Positions 1-6,911 of a stretch of DNA of 22,413 bases are shown here, one piece after another. A program made the position numbers and the translations under genes. Location of the stretch: contig NZ_CALIAV010000063.1 in the NCBI RefSeq assembly GCF_938045625.1, forward strand, positions 1-22,413. Reading direction: 5' to 3'. The stretch's first letter is position 1. The number at the start of each line of letters is the position of its first letter. The DNA comes from an uncultured Campylobacter sp. (GTDB lineage Bacteria; Campylobacterota; Campylobacteria; Campylobacterales; Campylobacteraceae). Below the pieces are notes generated by a model. That model saw only the letters and a program-made list of their open reading frames with translations, was not told where the DNA came from and did not search any database.

Positions 1-43
1 ACGCTACGTAAAGCTGAGCTACTTGCGCTTGAGTTACTGCCAT
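1..43 (-). CDS. S-layer-like / DUF4214-type protein, N-terminal fragment
   Basis: Only the first 14 codons are inside the window; the gene continues beyond the left edge. They read MAVTQAQVAQLYVA, which resembles the start of Campylobacter rectus/showae S-layer and RTX-type surface proteins with N-terminal DUF4214-like repeats (pattern Q-x-x-x-LYVA). Such proteins are normally exported by type I secretion through a C-terminal signal that cannot be seen here. The ATG (complement of 41-43) is well supported by an AAGGAG ribosome binding site at 50-55. A long leader rich in inverted repeats lies upstream. The family call is inference from a very short peptide, so it is tentative; that a real gene starts here is much safer. 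Confidence 0.6.
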   Translation of the reverse strand, partial: MAVTQAQVAQLYVA

Positions 44-49
44 TGAGGA

Positions 50-55
50 CTCCTT
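50..55 (-). promoter_or_regulatory. Ribosome binding site of the S-layer-like gene
   Basis: On the minus strand the sequence is AAGGAG, six bases before the ATG at 43-41. It is a near-perfect Shine-Dalgarno, stronger than most in the window, as expected for a very highly expressed surface protein. It fixes the start of the truncated gene. Confidence 0.8.
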
Positions 56-104
56 GTTTAGTTACGGTTATAGGTTTAACGTTTTAAATACGATTTACGA
101 GTTT

Positions 105-128
105 AAAAAATAAGCCCGACTAGGCTTA
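105..128 (-). terminator. Terminator-like hairpin with T-run (possible attenuator)
   Basis: On the minus strand a 6-bp stem TAAGCC/GGCTTA (arms 128-123 and 116-111, 6-base loop) is followed at once by six T (110-105). This is the form of an intrinsic terminator. It lies 62 bases before the start codon of the S-layer-like gene and about 250 bases past the DUF488 stop. It could end the DUF488 transcript or act as an attenuator or 5'-UTR element of the S-layer gene. The stem is short, so strength is uncertain. Confidence 0.4.
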
Positions 129-333
129 ATTCGCGGGTAGATTGCGACGCCTAATTGGGTCTAGTTTTGGGATAAAATTTACTGCACCGAAATTATGATC
201 GCTCAAATCTAAACGCAGCAAAAGATACACTTATCTTTAGGCTTTAGCGATTAAATCGCAAATCTTAATTTTAATGATATTTATAAATTTAACTAGATGC
301 TATAAACTTAAAATCGATTTAAAAAGTTGGGGG

Positions 334-339
334 ATTATA
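334..339 (-). promoter_or_regulatory. Candidate -10 element (TATAAT) for the S-layer-like gene
   Basis: A perfect TATAAT on the minus strand, just beyond the stop codon of the DUF488 gene and in AT-rich DNA. Campylobacter sigma-70 promoters usually lack a recognisable -35 box, so the -10 match is the only direct evidence. It could also belong to a transcript that ends at the hairpin near 128-105. Confidence 0.4.
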
Positions 340-375
340 GCGAAAAAATATGAAAAATAAAAGGTAAATTAAATT

Positions 376-738
376 TTACTCCCTGAGTAGTTCTAAAAGT
401 ACCGCAACGTGGCTTAAATTTATATCTTTAGTCGCGGTTAATAGAGCGATTTTGCCGTGCTTTTTTTCTAGAATTTTTAGCTCGTTCAGTCCTGCCGTCG
501 CCTCTTTATCGGCTAGTTCGGTCTTAAATTTAACTTTAAATTTCTCAAATCTAGCCTCTTTGTCCTCATGAAACCAAGACCTAAGCTCGTTTGACGGAGT
601 AACCGACTTTAGCCATAAAAACGAGCAAAATATCTCCTTTTTCACTCCGCGAGGATAGAGTCTATCGATAAATACGCCGTAAAAATCGCTATTTTCATCG
701 CCTTTTACAAAATCGTAAATTCTGAAAGCCTGAAACAT
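376..738 (-). CDS. DUF488 (YeaO-like) family protein
   Basis: A 120-residue protein with the DUF488 signature: an N-terminal RIYD segment, then DRLYPRG, an internal LRSWFHED block and a C-terminal hydrophobic strand LLTATKD followed by an H-V-A-V helix. The family is small, widespread and of unknown biochemical function. I place the start at the ATG at 738, because AGGGAG sits five bases upstream; a TTG at 759 in the same frame would add seven residues but has no comparable ribosome binding site. It is transcribed away from the divergent DUF748 gene, with 266 bases between the two starts. No signal peptide or membrane segment is visible, so it is probably cytoplasmic. Confidence 0.85.
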   Translation of the reverse strand: MFQAFRIYDFVKGDENSDFYGVFIDRLYPRGVKKEIFCSFLWLKSVTPSNELRSWFHEDKEARFEKFKVKFKTELADKEATAGLNELKILEKKHGKIALLTATKDINLSHVAVLLELLRE

Positions 739-743
739 TTTTA

Positions 744-749
744 CTCCCT
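744..749 (-). promoter_or_regulatory. Ribosome binding site that decides the DUF488 start
   Basis: AGGGAG on the minus strand, five bases before the ATG at 738-736. It lies inside the longer reading frame that begins with TTG at 759, so it argues for the shorter protein. Confidence 0.7.
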
Positions 750-973
750 GGTTTGACAAATTTGATTCCGAATTTTACAGTAAAATCGCTATTTTATCGA
801 CTAGATTTTAAATTATCTCCGTAGTTTACGGGTGCCAAGTTTTGTCAAAAAGAAATCATACGCCGCATTTGATTTTTTTATTTGTATCAAATTTCGGCTT
901 TAATTTTCTAAGAAACGGCGTTAATTTTTCGTATGAATTTGCCAAAATAACCGCTCTTTAATCAAAATCCTTG

Positions 974-979
974 TAAAAT
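974..979 (+). promoter_or_regulatory. Candidate extended -10 for the DUF748 gene
   Basis: TTGTAAAAT at 971-979 gives a TG-N-type extended -10 (TAAAAT) about 25 bases before the ATG at 1005. The predicted leader is short. No -35 box is evident, as is usual in Campylobacter. Confidence 0.35.
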
Positions 980-1004
980 TCGCCAAAAAAATCGAGGCAA
1001 ATTT

Positions 1005-4000
1005 ATGCAAAAAAGTAAAAAAATCGCTCTTATTATCCTAGGCTCGCTCGCGGGCTTGTTGCTTATCTACACGCTTGCGGGCTTTTTAGGCGTTCCTTAC
1101 GCGCTAAAAAATACCTTGCCCGCAAAGCTAAAGGATATGAACGCGAGCCTTAGCGTGGCGGAGGCTAAATTTAATCCGTTTACCTTCGAGCTAAACGTCA
1201 CGCGCCCTGAGTTAAACACGACCGCGCCGCTTTTTAGCGCGGAGCAAATCGACGTCAAGCTTAAGCCTTTTTCGCTATTTAACAAGCTTGCGGAGGTCGA
1301 TATCTTGCGCCTTGAGAGCCCTAGCGTAAATATCGCTAGAGATAAAAACGGCACGCTAAATTTAGCTACTTTTTTAGGCGAGTCAAACGCGACTAGCACC
1401 GAAAATAACGAAACTAGCAGCATAAATTTCGCCCTAAACAGCACAAAGATAATCGGCGGCTCGTTTGCCTACTCGGACGAGAGTTTAAAACAGCCGTTTA
1501 GCGCCAAATTTGAGGGCATAAACTACGAAATCTCAGGCATAAATACCGAGCAAAATAGCGCGGGCAAGCATGTCTTTGACGCAAACTCCACGCTAGCGCA
1601 AAAGCTGGACTGGCAGGGCGGCATCGACCTCGCGCCGCTTCGCGTTTACGGCGAGCTTAGCCTAAAGGACTTTAACGTCCGCCCCGTCGCTCTTAGCTTC
1701 ATAGACACGCAAGATCTGCGCATAAACAGTGCGCTTATAAACGCGAAAACTATCTACGAACTAAGCGCGGACGGCGGCGTTATCAAGGCTGCTTTAAAAA
1801 ACGCCGCATTAAATTTAAAGTCGTTTGAAGCGCAACTTGATGGGCAAAATTTGAGCCTAGAGGAGCTTGATCTGCCCGCCATCGAGATAAATGCCGACGT
1901 TAGCGAAAAAAGAAGCTTTGCGGCCGATATTAGTGAGATAAAATTTAAAAATACGAGCTTTAAAGGCGAGGCGCAGGCAAATTTAAACAGGCTAAATTTA
2001 AGCGGCGTCGCGCTTAAGGCCGATATAAACGAAAAAGGCGATATAAACGCCTCCGCAGCGCTCAAAGCCCTAGGCGTTAGCGGGATAAATTTGACCGAAA
2101 AAAGCGTCGGCGAGATAAAGCTAAAAGACGCGAACGCAAGCGAGCTGGATGCCAAAATAAACGGGCAAAATATCGCAGCTGGCCTAAAAAATTTGACACT
2201 TAACGTCGCCTCCGCCCCGATCGGTAAAAACAGTGCGGCAAGCCTAGAAAAGCTCATCATAAACGCGCCTAAATTTACGCTGGAAAATAACGCCAGCACC
2301 GCTTCTATCGGCGAGATAAAAGCTCAAAAAATCGCGCTAAAAACAAAAAATAAAGAGCTCGCTACTATCGCTGAAATCGGCGTGAAGGACGCGGATATAG
2401 ACCTAGCTAAAACGGCACTTCGCATCGAAAGCGTCAGCATAAATAAACCTAAATTTGCAACCGATATAAAAGAAAACGGCGAACTTAGCGCTATTAGCGA
2501 GCTTGGTTTAAACAGCGAAAAAACCGCCGCCAAAACAAAAGCAAAAAGCAAAACCGAAAACGCGAAAAAACCTGCCAAATCTCAAAAAACGGCCAAAAAA
2601 AGCAATGCCGGCAAAAATAAAAAACCCGAGCAAAAAAGCGCTCAAGATGCAAAGAGCGGATTTAAATTTAGCGTCAAAAACGTCGCCGTTACGGGTGCGG
2701 ATATAGGTATAACCCATATCTTTGAGGGGCAAAAGATAGCGCACAAATTTGACGGGCTAAATGTAAATTTACAAAATATTAGCGAAAATTTAACTGCGCC
2801 CGTGACCGCTAAAATCGACATGAAAAGCTCGCAAAAGCTAAATTTGGCTCTTAAGGGTAAAATCACGCCAGAGCCCCTAAGTATCGAAGCCGATATAAAA
2901 CTAAACGATGCAAATCTGCCTCGCTACTTCGTTTATGCTAAAAACTATCTGGACGCGAGCCTAAAAAGCGGCGAGCTAAATGCCGAACTAAACGTAAAAT
3001 ACGCCGCAGATGCCTCCGTAAGCGGCAAGGCAAACGTCGCAAACATCGAACTTGCGGACGGCTCTGGCGATAAGGTTTTTGCCTTTAAAAACCTCAAACT
3101 ATCTAAAATTTCGTTTGCGAAAAATTTCTTAAATTTAGAGCGCGTGACTCTTAGTGCGCCGTTTTTAAAGATGCACCTAAATAAAGAGCGCGAATTTAAC
3201 CTAAGTCGCCTCGTGAAAAAGAGCGAGAGCGAAAACGCGCAAAAAGCGGACGCAAAACAAACCGCTTCTAAAAACGAAAAGCCCGTAGAGGCCGCAAAAC
3301 AGCAGAAAAAAGAGGGCGAGTTTGACTTCGCTATCAAAAATATCCTCGTAGAAAACGGCGATGTAGACTTCTCCGACGCGTCGCTATTTATGCCGTTTGC
3401 GACTAAGATCACCAAGCTAGAAGGCGTGCTGATGGATATCGACAGCACACGCCCGACGATGGGTACGTTTGAGGGCGTGGTCGGCAAGAGCGGCTTTAGC
3501 AAGATCGGGCTCAAGCTACTGCCGTACGACCCGAAAAAGAGCACGGAAGTCAAATTTAGCTTTAAAGATATCGATCTAGTCGATGTCACGCCTTATAGCG
3601 GGCAGTTTTTGGGCTACAAGATAGAAAAAGGCAAGCTAAATTTGACCCTAAACTACGATGTTAAGGACTCTAAGCTAAACGGTAGCAATGTCGTAAATCT
3701 AGACACGCTAACGCTTGGCGAAAAGGTCGAGTCAAAAGACGCGGTAAACCTGCCCCTATCGCTTGCTATCTCGATCCTGAGCGATCAAAACAATCAGATA
3801 AACATCGATCTGCCGGTGACGGGCGATCTAAACGACCCAGACTTTAAATACGGCGGTATCGTCTGGGAAGCCGTAAAGAAGCTATTTGCCGACATCACGC
3901 TGGCCCCGTTTAGATTTTTGGGTAATATGCTAGGGCTAAGTAGCCAGGATCTAAACACTATCGACTTTATGCCCGCAAACGCCGAGCTCATCGTATCTGA

Positions 4001-4412
4001 ACAGGCTAAGATAGCCGACTTTATCAAGCTAACGACGGCAAAGCCTAAGATGAAGCTAAGCATCACTCCGGCCTACTCGGACGTGGACGTAACGGCTCTA
4101 AAAAACGCGAAACTAAACGAAAAAATAAGCCAAACGATGAATCAAACCGGTAAAGACTACGCAGGAGCGCTCGCATCGCTAGCTCCAAAAGAAAAAAGTA
4201 CCGACGAAAAGGCGCTGAGAGAAGTTGCACTAAAAGGCATCGAGGTGAAAAAAGAGCAGCTGCTGGAACTTGCTAACGCAAGAGCTCAGGCTATCAAGGC
4301 GGCCCTAGCGCAGGCGGGACTGGCCGAGGATAGGATGACTGTCAAAAAGCCTGAAAAAACGGACGTCAAGCAGGGCGAATACTCAAGCGTGATGATGGGC
4401 GTGGCGGACTAA
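1005..4412 (+). CDS. AsmA-like DUF748 domain envelope protein
   Basis: 1135 residues. A single N-terminal membrane anchor (about residues 6-33) is preceded by MQKSKK, so the bulk is predicted periplasmic. Next comes a DUF748/AsmA-type N-terminal part (FNPFTFELNV, VDILRLESPSVNI, DKNGTLNL), then a very long run of alternating beta-strand-like segments. The C-terminal region from about 850 (DVTPYSGQFLGYKIEKGKL, then LPLSLAISILSD and DLPVTGDLNDP) is typical of the family. AsmA/TamB/YhdP relatives form hydrophobic grooves that carry phospholipid between membranes; the same job here is inference. Two lysine/alanine-rich low-complexity linkers (about residues 505-552 and 738-772) interrupt the beta region. 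GAGG upstream of the ATG supports the start. It is divergent from DUF488 and runs toward prs. Confidence 0.85.
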   Translation: MQKSKKIALIILGSLAGLLLIYTLAGFLGVPYALKNTLPAKLKDMNASLSVAEAKFNPFTFELNVTRPELNTTAPLFSAEQIDVKLKPFSLFNKLAEVDILRLESPSVNIARDKNGTLNLATFLGESNATSTENNETSSINFALNSTKIIGGSFAYSDESLKQPFSAKFEGINYEISGINTEQNSAGKHVFDANSTLAQKLDWQGGIDLAPLRVYGELSLKDFNVRPVALSFIDTQDLRINSALINAKTIYELSADGGVIKAALKNAALNLKSFEAQLDGQNLSLEELDLPAIEINADVSEKRSFAADISEIKFKNTSFKGEAQANLNRLNLSGVALKADINEKGDINASAALKALGVSGINLTEKSVGEIKLKDANASELDAKINGQNIAAGLKNLTLNVASAPIGKNSAASLEKLIINAPKFTLENNASTASIGEIKAQKIALKTKNKELATIAEIGVKDADIDLAKTALRIESVSINKPKFATDIKENGELSAISELGLNSEKTAAKTKAKSKTENAKKPAKSQKTAKKSNAGKNKKPEQKSAQDAKSGFKFSVKNVAVTGADIGITHIFEGQKIAHKFDGLNVNLQNISENLTAPVTAKIDMKSSQKLNLALKGKITPEPLSIEADIKLNDANLPRYFVYAKNYLDASLKSGELNAELNVKYAADASVSGKANVANIELADGSGDKVFAFKNLKLSKISFAKNFLNLERVTLSAPFLKMHLNKEREFNLSRLVKKSESENAQKADAKQTASKNEKPVEAAKQQKKEGEFDFAIKNILVENGDVDFSDASLFMPFATKITKLEGVLMDIDSTRPTMGTFEGVVGKSGFSKIGLKLLPYDPKKSTEVKFSFKDIDLVDVTPYSGQFLGYKIEKGKLNLTLNYDVKDSKLNGSNVVNLDTLTLGEKVESKDAVNLPLSLAISILSDQNNQINIDLPVTGDLNDPDFKYGGIVWEAVKKLFADITLAPFRFLGNMLGLSSQDLNTIDFMPANAELIVSEQAKIADFIKLTTAKPKMKLSITPAYSDVDVTALKNAKLNEKISQTMNQTGKDYAGALASLAPKEKSTDEKALREVALKGIEVKKEQLLELANARAQAIKAALAQAGLAEDRMTVKKPEKTDVKQGEYSSVMMGVAD

Positions 4413-4469
4413 ATTTGCGTAGCCGCGGCCTTTGTCGTATGGTTTTGCTTGATTTTGAGTTCGTAATCG

Positions 4470-4510
4470 TTTATCCGCTTTGCTTACGCCAAAAGCATCT
4501 TGCGGATAAA
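4470..4510 (+). repeat. Inverted repeat after the DUF748 gene
   Basis: Arms TTTATCCGC (4470-4478) and GCGGATAAA (4502-4510) form a 9-bp stem, with an inner TGCTT/AAGCA pair (4481-4485 and 4493-4497). It lies 58 bases after the DUF748 stop. There is no clean T-run, so it is at best a weak terminator or an mRNA 3'-end stabiliser. Confidence 0.4.
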
Positions 4511-4720
4511 TTTGCAAATTTTACTCGCCCAGACCCGCACTGCGAAAATGCTAAAATTTGATTTAGTCAAATTTGACGCCAAGCTCTAGCGAGGCTTAAA
4601 TTTCGCGTTTTCAGGATTGCAGTTTTTAAGGCCAAATTTAACGCGAGATAAATTCGCTATATTTTAAAACTAGTGATAAAATTTGACTCAAAAATAGCTC
4701 TGTTAAAACAGTCGGCGCCG

Positions 4721-4726
4721 TATAAT
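4721..4726 (+). promoter_or_regulatory. Candidate -10 element for prs
   Basis: A perfect TATAAT about 150 bases before the prs start, followed by a T-run. It implies a leader of roughly 140 bases that includes the palindromes at 4773-4786 and 4795-4807. No good -35 is visible at the usual distance. Confidence 0.4.
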
Positions 4727-4876
4727 TTTTAAAAAGATTATTTCGTCGGCAACCCGAACTATCACGTCAAAAGCTCAAATTTGAGCCGATAAAAGATAAA
4801 ATTTATCCGCAAAAATCTACGAATTTAAGTTTTAGTTCGGTAAAATTGGGCAAAAATTTCACAAAGGCAAATCGTT

Positions 4877-5806
4877 ATGAGAGGTTACAAAATCTTTTCG
4901 GGCACCGCAAACGTAGAGTTTTCAAAGAAAATTTCGCATTATTTATCGCTTCCGCTTAGCGAAGCTACGATCAAACGCTTTAGCGACGGCGAGATCAGCG
5001 TGCAGATCGGCGAGAGCGTGCGTGGCAAGGATATTTTTATCATCCAGCCTACCTGCGCGCCTGCAAACGTAAATTTGATGGAGCTTTTGATCCTAACCGA
5101 CGCGCTTAAGCGCAGCTCGGCTAGCTCGATAACGGCTGTGGTGCCGTATTTCGGTTACGCGCGCCAAGACCGCAAGGCCGCTCCTCGCGTGCCTATCACG
5201 GCAAAGCTCGTGGCAAACATGATGCAAACGGCGGGCATCGACCGCGTTGTCACGATCGACCTTCATGCGGGTCAAATTCAGGGCTTTTTCGACATCCCGG
5301 TCGATAACCTCTATGGCTCGATCATCTTTAACGACCATATCAAAAACAAAAATCTCAAAAATCCTATCATCGCTAGCCCCGATATCGGTGGCGTCGCGCG
5401 CGCTAGAAGCGTCGCAAAAGCTCTAAATCTCGACATCGTCATCGTCGATAAACGCCGCGAAAAAGCCAACGAAAGCGAAGTAATGAATGTAATCGGCGAC
5501 GTAGCAGGCAAGGACGTGATACTAGTCGATGATATGATCGACACGGGCGGCACTATAGTAAAGGCGGCAAAAGTCTTTAAAGAGCGCGGCGCAACCTCGG
5601 TAATAGCGTGTTGCACGCATGCGGTGCTTTCCGGCAAAGCCTACGAAAACCTCGCAGATAGCGCGCTAGACGAGCTGGTAGTAACCGACACGATACCGCT
5701 ACGCGAGGAAAACGAAAAGATAAAAGTTCTCAGCGTCGCACCGATTTTTGGCGAAGTGATCAGACGCGTGTATCACAACGAGAGCGTAAATTCGCTATTT
5801 GATTGA
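4877..5806 (+). CDS. prs: Ribose-phosphate pyrophosphokinase (PRPP synthetase)
   Basis: 309 residues, the usual class I length. It transfers pyrophosphate from ATP to ribose 5-phosphate to give PRPP for purine, pyrimidine, histidine, tryptophan and NAD synthesis in the cytoplasm. Motifs: the ATP-binding flexible-loop segment YARQDRKAAPR (residues 94-104), the IDLHAGQIQGFF segment (127-138) and the PRPP-binding loop VDDMIDTGGT (217-226). An AAAGG before the ATG supports the start. A strong intrinsic terminator follows the gene. There are no signs of transfer or truncation. Identification is secure from these motifs alone. Confidence 0.97.
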   Translation: MRGYKIFSGTANVEFSKKISHYLSLPLSEATIKRFSDGEISVQIGESVRGKDIFIIQPTCAPANVNLMELLILTDALKRSSASSITAVVPYFGYARQDRKAAPRVPITAKLVANMMQTAGIDRVVTIDLHAGQIQGFFDIPVDNLYGSIIFNDHIKNKNLKNPIIASPDIGGVARARSVAKALNLDIVIVDKRREKANESEVMNVIGDVAGKDVILVDDMIDTGGTIVKAAKVFKERGATSVIACCTHAVLSGKAYENLADSALDELVVTDTIPLREENEKIKVLSVAPIFGEVIRRVYHNESVNSLFD

Positions 5807-5853
5807 TTTTATGCGGCTCTCCGGCCGCTAGTTTTGATAAAATTTACCCCTTT

Positions 5854-5884
5854 ACGGCGCATGTGACGAGTCTGCGCCGTTTTT
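5854..5884 (+). terminator. Rho-independent terminator of prs
   Basis: A perfect 8-bp GC-rich stem ACGGCGCA (5854-5861) / TGCGCCGT (5873-5880), with an 11-base loop, followed by TTTT and further AT-rich sequence. It begins 48 bases after the prs stop codon. Confidence 0.8.
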
Positions 5885-5964
5885 AAATTTACGGCTATTT
5901 TTTGAAACATAAAATTTAGCTCCCGATTTACAACCTGAAAATTCAAATCAATTTTGGTTTATGC

Positions 5965-5981
5965 CGTAAAGATGCGGGTAA
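5965..5981 (+). repeat. 17-base direct repeat, left copy
   Basis: CGTAAAGATGCGGGTAA, identical to 10944-10960 and in the same orientation. Both copies are preceded by GTTTAT (with two extra bases here) and followed by ATG (with one extra A in the other copy). The pair brackets the yqhA-like gene and the giant defence-like gene. Confidence 0.85.
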
Positions 5982-6037
5982 TGCCGCACAAATTTGGCTG
6001 CGTAAAATTTGCTCAAAAAAGACCGAAATTAAACGTA

Positions 6038-6073
6038 ACTTTTCACGTTTTTTTCACAGAGTGAAAAGTGAAA
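6038..6073. promoter_or_regulatory. Cluster of four TTTCAC / GTGAAA sites
   Basis: TTTCAC occurs at 6041-6046 and 6052-6057 and its complement GTGAAA at 6061-6066 and 6068-6073. They include a perfect inverted repeat ACTTTTCAC/GTGAAAAGT (6038-6046 and 6061-6069). The core TTCAC is the proposed core of epsilonproteobacterial DnaA boxes; a repressor operator is an equal alternative. A further TTATTCACA lies at 6231-6239. No replication gene is nearby. Confidence 0.5.
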
Positions 6074-6272
6074 TAATTTATATCATTTATGCTTATCTTG
6101 TAATCCTAAATTTAATCTCTAAAGCCCTTGAAATCGGCATTTGTCGATAAAATAGAACTTAAATTCATATAGCTTTAAATTTGGGGAAATTTTGAAATAA
6201 AACTTAATGCAAAAAGGTAAAATCCAAGAGTTATTCACATGTAGCACGGCGGTAAAATTTGAATTAAAATTT

Positions 6273-6298
6273 AAAAGCGAGCCCGAAGCCAGGCTCGC
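6273..6298 (-). terminator. Rho-independent terminator of the yqhA-like gene
   Basis: On the minus strand a 7-bp stem GCGAGCC/GGCTCGC (arms 6298-6292 and 6283-6277, 8-base loop) is followed by TTTT (6276-6273) and more AT-rich sequence. It starts 9 bases after the stop codon. Confidence 0.8.
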
Positions 6299-6306
6299 AA
6301 AAAGCT

Positions 6307-6810
6307 TCAGTGCGTGCCTTTGTGTAGGAAATAAAGCCCCAAACAAAGCGCTAAAATCGAGGCGGCGAGATAGGTCATCTCAAGCGGAGTGGTGAAATTT
6401 GCGTGCAAAACGCGCTGGAAAAAGTTAACGATAAGCACCATGATGATGACTTTGCCCAGTTTGTCCTTGAGCTCGTCGAGCGAGTGTACCTCGAGGACTT
6501 TGCTCTGTTTGGACTGCTTGAGCTCCTCGATCTCGGAGATAAACAGCTCGTAAATGCCGAAGCTAAAGATGTAAAGCACGAGAGCCATGAGATAAAGGTC
6601 GATCGCGCCCACGATCTCGCCGACGACGTCGGAGTGGAAGTTCTCGGGGTGAAAATCACCGAAAAAGTAGTGATAAACGGCGACGAAAACCTTACCTACG
6701 TCGTAGCTGGCGATGACAAAAAGCACGATAGCACCGAGCAAGCCAAAGACCACGGGCAGGAGCGTGAAGTTGTTGCTAAAGAGCAGGATTTTTTCAAAAG
6801 CTCTACGCAT
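6307..6810 (-). CDS. YqhA / UPF0114 family inner-membrane protein
   Basis: 167 residues starting MRRAFEKILLFSNNF, the usual opening of the UPF0114 (YqhA) family. Four hydrophobic segments are visible: about residues 15-35, 70-90, 118-133 and 144-162. A polar, lysine-rich cytoplasmic-type loop (EELKQSKQSKVLEVHSLDEL) lies between the second and third. The family's function is unknown. AAAGGAAA before the ATG supports the start, and a strong terminator follows the gene. It lies 101 bases downstream of the giant defence-like gene, in the same direction and within the same repeat-bounded interval. A TATAAA-like -10 in the short gap suggests it may have its own promoter. Confidence 0.85.
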   Translation of the reverse strand: MRRAFEKILLFSNNFTLLPVVFGLLGAIVLFVIASYDVGKVFVAVYHYFFGDFHPENFHSDVVGEIVGAIDLYLMALVLYIFSFGIYELFISEIEELKQSKQSKVLEVHSLDELKDKLGKVIIMVLIVNFFQRVLHANFTTPLEMTYLAASILALCLGLYFLHKGTH

Positions 6811-6911
6811 TAATTTCCTTTGTTGAAAAATAAAACGCGTATTTTATAATATTTTCCTTAAAGATTAGGCTCATAAACTAGCAAAGATAACCGGAGCTAA
6901 AAAGTAAAAAT

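Larger units (their letters stand above)
44..375 (-). other. Intergenic leader with hairpins upstream of the S-layer-like gene
   Basis: No convincing ORF lies here. Read on the minus strand from the promoter-like TATAAT at 339-334 toward the start codon at 43, the interval holds three inverted repeats: GCGATT/AATCGC around one base (247-259), AAAGATA/TATCTTT with a 4-base loop (221-238), and TAAGCC/GGCTTA followed by six T (128-105). If the TATAAT is the promoter, the transcript carries a leader of roughly 280 bases. Structured leaders can stabilise abundant surface-protein mRNAs; that role here is inference. Confidence 0.5.
4413..4876 (+). other. Intergenic region between the DUF748 gene and prs
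   Basis: No convincing ORF. It contains an inverted repeat at 4470-4510, a TATAAT at 4721-4726, a perfect 14-bp palindrome at 4773-4786 (GCTCAAATTTGAGC), and an odd palindrome GATAAAATTTATC at 4795-4807 close to the prs start. AAATTT words are frequent. I see no RNA gene. Confidence 0.5.
5807..6306. other. Intergenic region between prs and the yqhA-like gene
   Basis: Short reading frames here cross the terminators and show no family features, so I call no gene. The region holds the prs terminator (5854-5884), one copy of a 17-base repeat (5965-5981), a cluster of TTCAC-core sites (6038-6073), a TTATTCACA at 6231-6239, and the terminator of the yqhA-like gene (6273-6298). It is the left border of the accessory-looking interval. 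Confidence 0.6.

Noticed and set aside
4767..4792. Sigma-28-like GCCGATAA before prs
   Set aside because: The -35 partner at the required distance is TCAA, not TAAA, and prs has no flagellar role.
6119..6395. Two short overlapping open frames on opposite strands (6119-6346 minus, 6207-6395 plus)
   Set aside because: Both run across the yqhA terminator and into its coding region, have no ribosome binding site or family features, and have compositions typical of shadows.
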